A stretch of 64,000 nucleotides of DNA from CAVTBT01 sp963733065 (lineage in GTDB: Bacteria; Actinomycetota; Thermoleophilia; Gaiellales; Gaiellaceae): positions 186,001 to 250,000 of the forward strand of contig CAVTBT010000005.1 of NCBI GenBank assembly GCA_963733065.1. Reading direction: 5' to 3'. Of the stretch, positions 33,315-44,217 are shown in pieces. Each line of letters starts with the position of its first letter. Positions within the stretch are counted from its first letter, which is position 1. Both the position numbers and the translations under genes were made by a program. The notes under the pieces were generated by a model. It ran no database searches and was not told where the DNA came from. It was given only the letters and a program-made list of their open reading frames with translations.

Positions 33315-34655
33315 ATGCCGATCGATGACATCCGCTACGCGAGGAACGGCGAGGTCCACGTCGCGTACGAGGTGCGCGGGAACGCCGACGGCGTCGATCT
33401 CGTGCTGATCAGGACGTTCGTCTCGCAGCTCGAGCAGTTTCGCCGTCTACCGAGCATGGTGCAGTTCACGGAGCGGCTCGGCCGATTCGGCCGCCTGATC
33501 TGCTTCGACCATCGCGGGACCGGTCTGTCCGATCGACTCCGCGGCTACCGCCTGCCCACGATCGAGGAACGCGTCGACGACTTGTCCGCGGTGCTCGACG
33601 CCGCAGGGAGCGAGCGTTCGGTCATCGTGGCGCTGGCCGACGGTGGGCCGCTCGGTTGCATGTTCGCCGCAGCTCGTCCCGAGCGGACGATCGCACTGCT
33701 CCTGTGCAATACGAGGCCGCGCATCGCCTGGGCGCCGGACTATCCGTGGGGAATGCGAGACCTTGAGTTCGAGCGCGAGGTGGCGGACATCGACCGTGGC
33801 TGGGGGACGCGGGAGAGGGCCGAGGCGAACGCTCGACGCTCGCCGTTCGAGGGGATGTCGTTCGAGGAACAGGTGGACTGGTACGTCGGGAACATGCGGG
33901 TCTCGGCCGGTCCCGGTGATGCCGTCGCGGCGTTCCGGATGTTCTACGAGTCCGACGTTCGCCACGTTCTCGGCACGATCAGAGTGCCGACGCTCGTCCT
34001 CAGCCGGGGCGGTGAGCAAGGGGACGAGGGAGCCGCGTTCGCGCGACTGATCCCGGGTGCCCGACATCGTGCGATGCCGGGCACCGCGACCTACGTGATC
34101 TCCGAACACGCCGACGCGTACCTCGAGGCGATCGAGCAGTTCATCCGCGAGGTGCGCGACGAGGAGGCCGAGCTCGAGAGCATCCTCGCGACGGTTCTCT
34201 TCACGGACATCGTCGACTCCACCATGCGCCAGGCGGAGCTGGGCGACGTCCGCTGGCAGGGCCTCATCTCCGAGCACCACCGTCTCATCCGCGGCTGCCT
34301 CGCGCGGTACCGGGGTCGCGAGCTCGACACCGCGGGCGACGGCTTCTTCGCCGCGTTCGACGGGCCGGTGCGGGCGATTCGCTGCGCGAAGGCGATCGGT
34401 GAGGCGATAGCACCACTCGGCATCGAGCTCCGCGCCGGCCTGCACACGGGAGAGTGCCGTGACATCGACGGCAAGGTCGGCGGCCTGGCCGTCGCCATCG
34501 GAGCTCGGGTCACGGGCCTCGCCGGCCCGTCGGAGATCCTCGTCTCGCAAACCGTCCGCGACCTCGTCGCGGGCTCGGGACTCGAGTTCGTCGATCGCGG
34601 CGAGCACGAGCTCAAGGGCGTGCCGGGGATGTGGAAGGTCTACGCGGTGGGCTAG
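33315..34655 (+). CDS. Alpha/beta hydrolase-adenylate cyclase fusion
   Basis: A 446-residue protein. Residues 1-280 are an alpha/beta-hydrolase domain, and about 290-446 a class III nucleotide cyclase domain (ATVLFTDIVDST, then ELDTAGDGFFAAFDG give the two metal aspartates; GLAVAIGARV follows). Such fusions are common in actinobacteria. The hydrolase nucleophile elbow, usually GxSEGG, reads VALADGGPLG here, with alanine in place of serine, so the hydrolase half is probably a non-catalytic sensor. ATG 33315 is preferred over TTG 33294 because it matches the family start. Confidence 0.82.
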   Translation: MPIDDIRYARNGEVHVAYEVRGNADGVDLVLIRTFVSQLEQFRRLPSMVQFTERLGRFGRLICFDHRGTGLSDRLRGYRLPTIEERVDDLSAVLDAAGSERSVIVALADGGPLGCMFAAARPERTIALLLCNTRPRIAWAPDYPWGMRDLEFEREVADIDRGWGTRERAEANARRSPFEGMSFEEQVDWYVGNMRVSAGPGDAVAAFRMFYESDVRHVLGTIRVPTLVLSRGGEQGDEGAAFARLIPGARHRAMPGTATYVISEHADAYLEAIEQFIREVRDEEAELESILATVLFTDIVDSTMRQAELGDVRWQGLISEHHRLIRGCLARYRGRELDTAGDGFFAAFDGPVRAIRCAKAIGEAIAPLGIELRAGLHTGECRDIDGKVGGLAVAIGARVTGLAGPSEILVSQTVRDLVAGSGLEFVDRGEHELKGVPGMWKVYAVG

Positions 34656-34679
34656 AGGCCGCCGGTGCGGCCGTTCTCG

Positions 34680-35048
34680 TCAGACGGCGGAGAGCTCGAG
34701 CGGGACGGTCTTGATCGTCTGGTCGCGCTCGGCGCCGAGCACCTGGTCGAGCTTCGTACCGAGCTCGCCGGAGGAGGCGAGCTCCTCCACGATGTCCGCG
34801 CCGCCGATCAGCTCGCCGCGTACGAAGACCTGCGGGATGGTGGGCCAGCCCGAGAGCGCCGACAGCTCCTGCCGGATCCGTGGGTCCGGGAGGATGTCGA
34901 CGGCCGTCACCGGCGCGCCGGCTTCCTGGAGCGCGCGGAGCGCGCGGTCCGAGTTGCCGCACATGACGAGGTTCGGCGTCCCCTTCATGAAGAGGGCGAC
35001 GGGCTCGTCGTCGATCACCTTCTGGATCTGGTCGCGCAAGTCGGTCAT
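34680..35048 (-). CDS. Monothiol glutaredoxin (Grx4-like)
   Basis: A 122-residue protein with the FMKGTPNLVMCGNSDRAL active site, TIPQVFVRGELIGGAD and the GADIVEEL C-terminal helix. Monothiol glutaredoxins carry CGFS and bind a bridging [2Fe-2S] cluster with BolA; here the motif is CGNS, with Phe replaced by Asn. The ATG overlaps the BolA stop (ATGA), the classic Grx-BolA gene pair of Fe-S trafficking. Confidence 0.88.
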   Translation of the reverse strand: MTDLRDQIQKVIDDEPVALFMKGTPNLVMCGNSDRALRALQEAGAPVTAVDILPDPRIRQELSALSGWPTIPQVFVRGELIGGADIVEELASSGELGTKLDQVLGAERDQTIKTVPLELSAV

Positions 35049-35278
35049 GCCGTCCCCTTCGTTCGGATTCGGAGCTCGTGGATGGTGCCGTCGCGAAGCG
35101 GCCCGGCGAGCGCCTCGTTGACGCGCCGGTGCTGGTCGATGAGCGGGACGCCGTCGAAAGCCGAGCTGACGACGGTGACCTGGAAGTGGTCGCCGCCTCC
35201 CGTGCGGTCCTCGACGCCGACCTCGCTCGCCTCCGGGAACGCCTCCTCCAGGAGCTGCCTGAGTGCCTCGGTCGCCAT
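35045..35278 (-). CDS. BolA family protein
   Basis: A 77-residue BolA-like protein: VEDRTGGGDHFQVTVVS, FDGVPLIDQHRRVNEAL and the final LRDGTIHELRIRT. The His in the DHFQ loop and the later His are candidate cluster ligands with the glutaredoxin. ATG 35278 (MATEAL) is preferred over upstream in-frame TTG; TACCAT lies 8 nt before it. It overlaps the glutaredoxin gene as ATGA. Confidence 0.9.
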   Translation of the reverse strand: MATEALRQLLEEAFPEASEVGVEDRTGGGDHFQVTVVSSAFDGVPLIDQHRRVNEALAGPLRDGTIHELRIRTKGTA

Positions 35279-35286
35279 CAGCAATC

Positions 35287-36174
35287 ATGGTAACGGTGAC
35301 CCGTGCCCTGACCTTCCTGGCGTCGCTTCCGGAGCGCATCGTCCGCTCCGTGGCGGCGACGCTCGGCGGGGCGGTGCACGAGACCGCCTCGCTCGCGTTG
35401 CCCAGGTTCGTGCGCCAGTCGAGGCTCTACGAAGCGTCGGCCAAGAACATGCTGCGCATCCTGGTCGAGCTGGTCGGCGGCGTCGTCGGCTCGTCGACGG
35501 AGGAGCCCGACGCGCCCGGCGCCGGAGAGCTCGCGAAGCGCAAGGCCGCCGGCAACGTGATCGAGCTGTCCTCGATCGCCGCCGTCGGCTTCTCGCCGCT
35601 CTGGCTGCTGGCCGCGGCGTCGGACGTGGTGCACGGCTCCCGCGTCTACCTCGATGCGCTCGTCGGCGAGCTGAAGGTCGCGGAGGTGCTCTCCAGGTCC
35701 GCCGAGGTCGGCACGGTCGACGACCTGCTCGCGGTGCTCGAGGACACCTCCGGGGGCGCCGCGCGGCTGATCGACATCCCTCCGCTCGCGCTCGCCGAGC
35801 TGCGTGCCTCCCTCGCCGAGCTGCGGGCGAGCGCAGGGGAGCTGCCGTCGCGAGCCGAGCTGGAACGCGCCTACGACGGCCTGCTCCGCGAGGCGGCGGC
35901 CGAGCGCCGCAGCCTGCTGGAGGTCGGCAGCGGCATGGCGCTGGCCTTCGTGCTGTCGGCCCGTGCGATCGGGCGCGACCACGTTACAGTCCCGTATCGC
36001 GAGGACTGGCAGCCGCTCCGCGACGAGGGCTTCGCGGCCTACGCCGGCCGCATCGCCGAGCCCTACCGCGCCGCCGTCGCCGGCCATCTCGATCCGGGAC
36101 GGGCGACGCTCACGGAGCGCGGGCTGGGCCGGCTGCGGCGACGGGGCGACGGACCATCCGCACTGAATCCCTGA
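35287..36174 (+). CDS. Conserved-looking protein of unknown function
   Basis: About 295 residues. The N terminus is amphipathic (LPERIVRSVAATLGG...TASLALPRFVRQSRLY), then a hydrophobic stretch (VIELSSIAAVGFSPLWLLAAASDVVHG, about residues 92-118), a helical Leu/Glu-rich middle with LAELRASLAELRAS (likely coiled coil) and a C-terminal segment with AYAGRIAEPYRAAVAGHL. I do not recognise the family; membrane association is possible. Divergent from bolA with 8 bp between ATG codons; GTG 35296 with AATCAT 7 nt upstream is an alternative start. Confidence 0.65.
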   Translation: MVTVTRALTFLASLPERIVRSVAATLGGAVHETASLALPRFVRQSRLYEASAKNMLRILVELVGGVVGSSTEEPDAPGAGELAKRKAAGNVIELSSIAAVGFSPLWLLAAASDVVHGSRVYLDALVGELKVAEVLSRSAEVGTVDDLLAVLEDTSGGAARLIDIPPLALAELRASLAELRASAGELPSRAELERAYDGLLREAAAERRSLLEVGSGMALAFVLSARAIGRDHVTVPYREDWQPLRDEGFAAYAGRIAEPYRAAVAGHLDPGRATLTERGLGRLRRRGDGPSALNP

Positions 36175-36220
36175 TTCGAGGGGATTGCGCCCGGACCCGC
36201 CGCCGCCCACGATGTGAGCC

Positions 36221-36535
36221 ATGCGGCTCCTCGGGTCCATGCGGCGGGACCGGCGCCACGAGCAGCCGGAGCCGCGCTTCCAGTACTTCGAGGTCGTGCG
36301 CATTCGGATGACGCCGAGGACGCGCGCCGAGCGCGTCGCCGGCGCCGAAGGCGCGATCCTCGGCATGTCGCTCGACCGTCGGGCACCCACCTACGCCGTC
36401 ACGCTGCGCGACGGCCGCACGTGGCTCGTCCACGAGACCGAGCTCGAGGCGACCGGCCGGCGCGACCGCCCCGGGGAGCACCTCGAGCGGCTGCCGGCCC
36501 CTCCGGCCGTCGCCGAGACACCGCTCGCCGGCTAG
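36221..36535 (+). CDS. Small SH3-like barrel protein (Imm31-like)
   Basis: A 104-residue protein. After a basic N terminus it has FEVVRIRM, GAEGAILGMSLD, YAVTLRDGRTWLVHETELEATG, which resembles the beta barrel of Imm31-type domains. The match is weak and no toxin gene lies nearby, so an immunity role is not implied. CACGAT is 7 nt before the ATG. The 46-bp gap upstream holds no other signal. Confidence 0.5.
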   Translation: MRLLGSMRRDRRHEQPEPRFQYFEVVRIRMTPRTRAERVAGAEGAILGMSLDRRAPTYAVTLRDGRTWLVHETELEATGRRDRPGEHLERLPAPPAVAETPLAG

Positions 36536-36679
36536 GCCCACCACCCCGCGTTTGCGGACCGGGCGACCGGGGAGACGATCGCCATGGACGGGATCGTCTG
36601 CGGCGACGGCCCGGATCTCGGGAGGTCTCTCGACTGCTGCGACCGCGACGTGCGGAGCCGAGAGGAGTAGCCTCGAGTT
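36536..36679 (+). promoter_or_regulatory. Intergenic region with leaderless promoter
   Basis: The only signal seen in these 144 bp is TAGCCT (36668-36673), 6 nt before GTG 36680. Confidence 0.5.
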
Positions 36680-37456
36680 GTGGGCGAGGTCGTCCACGAG
36701 ACGTTTCGGTCCTTCGTCGTGCGGCACTTCGGCGCAGCGGGCCGCGCCTGGCTGACCGGACTCCCGAAGACGCTGGTCGCGGTTGCCTCGGAATGGCAGC
36801 TCGCGCTCGGCGCGGAGCTCGGCGGGGGCGTCCTCGCCTGCGTCATCCAAGCGCGCACGCCGCTGGGGCAGGAAGTGGCGCTCAAGGTGGCAGGGCCGTG
36901 GGATCGCCCCGGCGACGAGATCGCCTGCCTCCGCCGATGGGACGGGGTCGGCGCGCCACGGCTGCTGCTGGCCGATCCGTACCGTGGGGCCTTCGTGATG
37001 GAGCTCATCCGCCCCGGCACGCTCGCCGACGATGCCACAGCGGACGAGGTTGCGGCTCTGCTCGGGCAGCTCCACGTCGACCCGCCCGACGGCCTGCGAT
37101 CGCTCGACGGCGTCGTCCGGCGCCGCCTCGACCGCGCCGTCCGCCAGGGCCGCGCCACGCCCGAGCGGGCGGCGAAGGCGATCAAGTCCATGGAGCGGCT
37201 GCTGCAGGACGCCCCGCCGGCAGTTCTCCTGCACGGCGACTTCGACGAGCGGAACCTCCTGCGCTGCGACGTGCGCGGCCTCGCCGCGATCGACCCGCTG
37301 CCGGCGGCCGGTGACCCCGCTTACGACGCCGCCTACTGGGCGCACGCGAACCGGCGGCCCGGTAAGCGCGACCGCGTCGAGGCGATCGCCCGCGCGCTCG
37401 GGCTCGACACGTCGCGAGTGCGCCGCTGGAGCGCCATCGTCTCCGTCCACGGCTGA
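36680..37456 (+). CDS. APH(6)-like aminoglycoside/hydroxyurea phosphotransferase
   Basis: A 258-residue kinase-fold enzyme. The APH_6 group signatures are seen: ALKVAGPWD (phosphate-anchoring Lys), FVMELIRPGTLAD, the catalytic VLLHGDFDERNLL (HGDxxxxN) and metal-binding AIDPLPAAGDPAYDAAYW. Relatives inactivate streptomycin by 6-phosphorylation, but most environmental homologues have unknown substrates. GTG 36680 has TAGCCT 6 nt upstream. Confidence 0.83.
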   Translation: MGEVVHETFRSFVVRHFGAAGRAWLTGLPKTLVAVASEWQLALGAELGGGVLACVIQARTPLGQEVALKVAGPWDRPGDEIACLRRWDGVGAPRLLLADPYRGAFVMELIRPGTLADDATADEVAALLGQLHVDPPDGLRSLDGVVRRRLDRAVRQGRATPERAAKAIKSMERLLQDAPPAVLLHGDFDERNLLRCDVRGLAAIDPLPAAGDPAYDAAYWAHANRRPGKRDRVEAIARALGLDTSRVRRWSAIVSVHG

Positions 37457-37500
37457 CGCGGGCCTCGGCCCGGCGCGGCTCACTTTGATTCAATCGAGGC

Positions 37501-40272
<2,772 letters not shown>

Positions 40273-40282
40273 CCGCCCGGCG

Positions 40283-41257
40283 CTACAGCTCGATCCCGGA
40301 GACCGGATGCGGCACGTACGGCTCCTCGAGCCGCGCGACGGCCTCGTCGCTCAGCGAGAGCTGCTCGGCGGCGAGGGCGTCCTCCAGGTGCTCGAGCTTC
40401 GTCGCGCCGACGATCGGCGCCGTCACGTGCGGCTTGTGGAACAGCCAGGCCAGCGCCACCCGCGCCGTCGAGACGCCGTGGCCGTCCGCGACCTCGGCCG
40501 CCCGGTCGATCACCGCGAAATCGAGATCGGGGCGGTAGAGCGAGTCGATGAAGGGATCCGTCTTCGAGCGGTCGGTCAACCTGTCGCCGGCGGCGGTTCG
40601 GCTGCCGGCGAGCAGCCCCCGCGCAAGCGGGCTCCACGGGATGATCCCCACGCCCTGGTCGGCGCACTGCGGGATCATCTCCCGCTCCTCCTCGCGGTAG
40701 ATCAGGTTGTAGTGGTTCTGCATCGAGACGAAGGGCGTCGGCGCGACGCGCTGCGCCTTGGCGAACTGCCACGCCCACATGCTGCTCGCGCCGATGTAGC
40801 GGGCCTTGCCGGCCCGCACGACGTCGTGAAGCGCCTCCATCGTCTCCTCGATCGGCGTCGCCGGGTCCCAGCGGTGGATCTGGTAGAGGTCGACGTAGTC
40901 GAGCCCGAGCCGCTCGAGCGACCCGTCGATCGACGCCATGACGTGCTTCCGCGAGAGGCCGCGGCCGTTCTCCCCCGGCATCGTCCGCCCGTTCACCTTC
41001 GTCGCGACGACGTACTCCTCGCGCGTGCCGAACAGCGAGCGCAGGAGCCGGCCGGTGACGACCTCGCTCTGACCGCCGTTGTAGACGTCGGCGGTGTCGA
41101 AGAAGATCACGCCGCCCTCGACGGCGCGCCTGACGATCGGCTCCGCCGCGGCCTCGTCGATCGCCCACTCGCGGCTCTCGTGCCTGCCGAAGCTCATCAT
41201 CCCGAGGCAGACGCGCGAGACGCGCAGCCCAGTGCTGCCGAGGTTGACGTACTGCAC
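40283..41257 (-). CDS. Aldo/keto reductase
   Basis: A 324-residue NADPH-dependent (alpha/beta)8 reductase of the AKR11-13 YhdN-like type. The catalytic set is visible: FFDTADVYNGG (Asp and Tyr), ATKVNG (Lys) and LYQIHRWD (His). IPWSPLARGLLAG and the C-terminal IVGATKLEHLEDAL bind cofactor. Substrate unknown. The GTG start 41257 is preceded by TATAAG (5 nt), which overlaps an AAGGAGG that is too close to act as a normal ribosome-binding site. It converges tightly on acnA (10-bp gap). Confidence 0.9.
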   Translation of the reverse strand: MQYVNLGSTGLRVSRVCLGMMSFGRHESREWAIDEAAAEPIVRRAVEGGVIFFDTADVYNGGQSEVVTGRLLRSLFGTREEYVVATKVNGRTMPGENGRGLSRKHVMASIDGSLERLGLDYVDLYQIHRWDPATPIEETMEALHDVVRAGKARYIGASSMWAWQFAKAQRVAPTPFVSMQNHYNLIYREEEREMIPQCADQGVGIIPWSPLARGLLAGSRTAAGDRLTDRSKTDPFIDSLYRPDLDFAVIDRAAEVADGHGVSTARVALAWLFHKPHVTAPIVGATKLEHLEDALAAEQLSLSDEAVARLEEPYVPHPVSGIEL

Positions 41258-41328
41258 GCCTCCTTATAACCAGCCGGCCCACGTCGCCGTCGAGGACGTT
41301 TGCGGGATGTAAAGCCTCGGACGATCCT

Positions 41329-41358
41329 TTGACACGGCCGAGACGGCACCCGTAGCCT
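41329..41358 (+). promoter_or_regulatory. Sigma-70-type promoter with both hexamers
   Basis: TTGACA (41329-41334), an 18-nt spacer and TAGCCT (41353-41358) predict a start near 41,365. It is the clearest -35/-10 pair in the window, yet no coding sequence follows directly. Confidence 0.7.
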
Positions 41359-41364
41359 CGACGG

Positions 41365-41460
41365 GACTCCGCCTGTCGCTGGGGGACGGCGGGCGGTTTT
41401 CCGGGGTCACGAAACGCGGCGCGGGGCACTTCGACAGGCGCCCCGCGCGCGTTTCGGGGC
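41365..41460 (+). ncRNA. Candidate structured RNA upstream of the TPP riboswitch
   Basis: From the predicted start there are two hairpins. The first pairs CCGCC (41369-41373) with GGCGG (41392-41396) and is followed by TTTT. The second is a 17-bp stem: 41410-41417 and 41419-41427 pair with 41440-41456, with a single bulged G at 41418. Its 12-nt loop contains CGACAGGC (41432-41439), complementary to GCCTGTCG (41371-41378) inside the first hairpin. The pseudoknot and the TTTT hairpin therefore exclude each other, a switch-like design. No ORF is seen. It could be a small RNA or a regulator of cytX; I know no matching family. Confidence 0.5.
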
Positions 41461-41477
41461 TCCGTTAGAGTCGGCGC

Positions 41478-41551
41478 GAACCGGGGTGCCTCGCACGAGG
41501 CTGAGATCACACCCGTCGAACCTGATCCGGTTCGTACCGGCGAAGGGAGCG
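41478..41551 (+). ncRNA. TPP riboswitch (THI element)
   Basis: The conserved thiamine-box segments are in order: GGGGTGC (41483-41489), CTGAGA (41501-41506), ACCTGATCCGG (41520-41530), and CGAAGGGA (41541-41548). TAGAGT at 41466-41471 places the start near 41,478. The purine-rich AAGGGAG that closes the P1 helix lies 6 nt before ATG 41556 and would serve as Shine-Dalgarno, so TPP binding should block translation of the transporter gene. Confidence 0.93.
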
Positions 41552-41555
41552 CAGG

Positions 41556-42890
41556 ATGGCCAGCGGCGACGAGACCGCTCCGGCGTGGGGCATCGAGCCC
41601 GTCCCGGATCGGCTGCGCGTGCTGGGGCTGGTCGACACCGGGCTGCTGTGGAGCAACCTCGGCGTGTCGCTGCTCGTCATCGTCGCCGCCACGGCGCTCG
41701 TGCCGGCGCTGTCGCTCCCGGACGCGTTCCTCGCCATCCTGCTCGGCGGGCTCATCGGCAACGCCATGCTCGGCGCGGCCGGGCTGATCGGCGCCGACGC
41801 GCGGGTGCCCGCGATGGTGGTGCTGCGGGCGCCGTTCGGGCAGCGCGGCTCCTGGCTGCCGACGGCGATCAACATCGCGCAGTGCATCGGCTGGTCGATC
41901 TTCGAGCTGCTGATCATCGCGACCGCCGCCGCAGCCCTGTCCGACGAGCTCTTCGGCTTCGAGGCCCAGTGGCTCTGGACGCTCGTCTTCGGGGCGGTCG
42001 CGCTGGTGCTCGCCCTGCTCGGGCCGATCGGCTTCGTACGGCGCTTCGTCCGGGTCTTCGGCGCCTGGGCGGTGCCCGTCGCACTCGTCTACCTCACCTG
42101 GTGGGCGCTCGACGGCGCCGACCTGGGCGGGCTCTGGGACCGGCCCGGCGAGGGTGGCCTCTCGGTGTGGCAGGGGGCTGACATCGTGGTCGCCATCACC
42201 GTGTCGTGGATCCCGCTCGCCGCCGACTACACCCGCTTCTCGCGCGGTCGGCGGAGCGCGTTCTGGGGCACGGGCGTCGGCTACTTCGTGCCCGACGTCT
42301 GGCTCTTCGCACTCGGTGCCGTGCTCTTCCTCTCGCGCGACCTGTCCGATCCCGCGGCGCTGCCCGCCGCGGTCGTGGCCGGCGGCGCGGCCGCCGCGCT
42401 CGCGCTCTTCGCGCTGCTCGTGACCGAGACCGACGAGGCGTTCGCGAACGTCTACTCGACGGCGATGTCGCTCCAGAACCTCATGCCGCGCGTCTCGCAG
42501 AAGCTCCTCATCGTCATCGTCTCCGCCGTCGCGACGGCGGGCGCACTCGCGATCGACCTCGTCGACTACCAGACGTTCCTCTACCTCCTCGGCTCGTTCT
42601 TCGTCCCCCTCTTCGCCGTCCTGCTCGCCCACTGGCTCGTGGCGGGACGGCACTACGACCGCGAGCAGATCTTCGGCTCGCCGGCGGCACGACCGGGGAT
42701 GCTCGCCGCCTGGCTCTTGGGCTTCGCGCTCTACCAGTGGCTGGCGCCGAACGGGCCGTCGTGGTGGGTCGACGTCGTCGAGCGGCTCGACCCGCAGCAC
42801 TGGGCGATCGGCGCGACGGTACCGAGCTTCGTCGCGTCGTTCGTGCTCGCGCTCGCCATCGCCACGGTCGGTCGCCGACGAGTCCCCTAG
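41556..42890 (+). CDS. cytX: Putative hydroxymethylpyrimidine transporter CytX (NCS1 family)
   Basis: A 444-residue protein with about 12 membrane helices, related to cytosine permeases: LWSNLGVSLLVIVAA, GLIGADARVPAMVVLRAPFGQRGSWLP, SWIPLAADYTRFSRG and DYQTFLYLLGSFFVPLFA. CytX-type members are found under TPP riboswitches in many bacteria and are thought to import the thiamine pyrimidine precursor; the riboswitch directly upstream supports that role. No thi biosynthesis gene is adjacent. Its TAG stop is the first triplet of palindromic element C. Confidence 0.87.
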   Translation: MASGDETAPAWGIEPVPDRLRVLGLVDTGLLWSNLGVSLLVIVAATALVPALSLPDAFLAILLGGLIGNAMLGAAGLIGADARVPAMVVLRAPFGQRGSWLPTAINIAQCIGWSIFELLIIATAAAALSDELFGFEAQWLWTLVFGAVALVLALLGPIGFVRRFVRVFGAWAVPVALVYLTWWALDGADLGGLWDRPGEGGLSVWQGADIVVAITVSWIPLAADYTRFSRGRRSAFWGTGVGYFVPDVWLFALGAVLFLSRDLSDPAALPAAVVAGGAAAALALFALLVTETDEAFANVYSTAMSLQNLMPRVSQKLLIVIVSAVATAGALAIDLVDYQTFLYLLGSFFVPLFAVLLAHWLVAGRHYDREQIFGSPAARPGMLAAWLLGFALYQWLAPNGPSWWVDVVERLDPQHWAIGATVPSFVASFVLALAIATVGRRRVP

Positions 42891-42953
42891 GAGGGTTCGG
42901 CGAAACATCGAGCTGTGCCGTCGGGCCGAGCGACGTTCCGCCGAACCCTCCTA
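42888..42953. repeat. Palindromic element, copy C (66 bp)
   Basis: The same element as at 10029-10103 but inverted: it reads as the reverse complement of copy A with about 9 bp missing at the centre. The ends are TAGGAGGGTTCGGCGAAAC and CCGAACCCTCCTA, again bounded by TA. It begins at the cytX stop codon and ends 7 bp before the -10 box of the next gene. Confidence 0.82.
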
Positions 42954-42972
42954 CCGCCGTAGGCTCCCGCTC

Positions 42973-43785
42973 GTGCCGGGGGTCGCGGTCATCGGGAACG
43001 TCACGAAGGACGTTGTCGCGGGCGGCTCGCCGCGCGTCGGCGGCCCGGCGCTCTACGCGACACGCGCGCTCCGGGTGCTCGGCAGTGGCGGTCGCGTCGT
43101 GACGCGCTGCGCCGCCGCCGACCGGCGTCTCATGCAGCGCGTGGTGGCGCTCGGACTGCCGGTCGTGTGGGCACCGGGCGAGCGGACCGCAGCGTTCTCG
43201 TTCCACTACCGGGGCGACGAGCGCGTCATGCACGTCGACGAGCTCGGCGACCCGTGGACGCCGGAGGATGCGCGCGGCTGGGCGGGGCGCGGGCTCGGCC
43301 GTGCGGAGTGGGTGTTCGTCGGCGCGGTCACCCGCTCGGACTTCCCCGCCGCGACGCTGGCAGAGCTCGCTCGCGGACGGCGGCTGCTTCTCGACGGTCA
43401 GGGGCTCGTGCGCGTGCCGCGGACGGGGCCGCTGACGCTGGACGGCGACCTCGACCCGGACGTGCTGCGCCACACGGCGATCCTGAAGCTCGCCGAGGAG
43501 GAGGCGCTCGTGCTCGCCGGCTCCACCGAGATCGAGGCGCTGGCCGCGCTCGGGCCGGCAGAGGTCGTCGTCACGTTCGGGTCACGCGGGTCGCTCGTCG
43601 TCGCGGGCGGAACGGCCGAGCGCATCGCCGTCCGCCCGGTCACCGGACGCGTCGACCCGACCGGTGCGGGCGACGCGTTCTGCGCCGCCTACCTGGACGG
43701 ACGGGCGGCCGGCCACGCGCCCGCCTCCGCCGCCCGGCGCGCGAGCGCGCTCGTGTCGGGCCTCCTCCTCGGACGGGCGCGGTGA
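42973..43785 (+). CDS. PfkB-family sugar/nucleoside kinase
   Basis: A 270-residue ribokinase-fold protein. The C-terminal signature RVDPTGAGDAFCAAYLDG holds the catalytic Asp and anion hole; the N terminus has VIGNVTKDVV and VGGPALYATRALRVLG. Slightly short and with a divergent lid, so the substrate cannot be named. GTG 42973 has TAGGCT (42960-42965) 7 nt upstream. Its stop overlaps the next gene's start as GTGA. Confidence 0.85.
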   Translation: MPGVAVIGNVTKDVVAGGSPRVGGPALYATRALRVLGSGGRVVTRCAAADRRLMQRVVALGLPVVWAPGERTAAFSFHYRGDERVMHVDELGDPWTPEDARGWAGRGLGRAEWVFVGAVTRSDFPAATLAELARGRRLLLDGQGLVRVPRTGPLTLDGDLDPDVLRHTAILKLAEEEALVLAGSTEIEALAALGPAEVVVTFGSRGSLVVAGGTAERIAVRPVTGRVDPTGAGDAFCAAYLDGRAAGHAPASAARRASALVSGLLLGRAR

Positions 43786-44174
43786 GGGCCCGCGCCGCGA
43801 CGGTGCACGGCGTCGTCGAGGTCGACGTCGAGGAGGAGGTCGTGCTCGAGCTCGACGAGACGGCCACGCTCGCTCCGCGTGCGCCGCTCGCGCTCGGGCT
43901 GCCGCTGCTCGTCGACGCGGACGCAGTCGGCTCGCGCGTGGTGGCGGTCGTCGACCGCCGGCCGCCGCTCGCGGTGTCCGACGACGCCGGCACGACCTGG
44001 CGCGAGGCAGGCGGAGGCCTCCCGCCGGGACGAGCCGTCGCGATCCACCCCGACGATCCCGATCTCGTGCTCTACGGGGCGCGGAACCGCCTGTACCTCT
44101 CGCGCGACGGCGGCCGCTTCTGGGCGGCGCTTGCGCCCGAGCTGCCCGAGGTGTCGGGCGTGGCCTGGGAGTGA
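43782..44174 (+). CDS. Small BNR/beta-propeller-like repeat protein
   Basis: A 130-residue protein with two Asp-box-like repeats: LAVSDDAGTTWREAGGGLP and LYLSRDGGRFWAALAPELP, each with the SxDxGxxW pattern of BNR blades, plus AIHPDDPDLVLYG between them. This is too short for a complete propeller, so it may be a remnant or assemble as oligomers. The GTG start overlaps the PfkB kinase stop. Confidence 0.65.
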   Translation: MRARAATVHGVVEVDVEEEVVLELDETATLAPRAPLALGLPLLVDADAVGSRVVAVVDRRPPLAVSDDAGTTWREAGGGLPPGRAVAIHPDDPDLVLYGARNRLYLSRDGGRFWAALAPELPEVSGVAWE

Positions 44175-44217
44175 CAGACTCCGCCGAACGGCGCACACCG
44201 AGAGCGAAGGGGGAATC

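Noticed and set aside
36221..36535. Toxin-immunity function for the Imm31-like protein
   Set aside because: No polymorphic toxin or secretion gene is adjacent and the match is weak.
41250..41264. AAGGAGG as ribosome-binding site of the aldo/keto reductase
   Set aside because: It ends only 1 nt before the GTG, too close for use; the TATAAG -10 box explains the sequence better.
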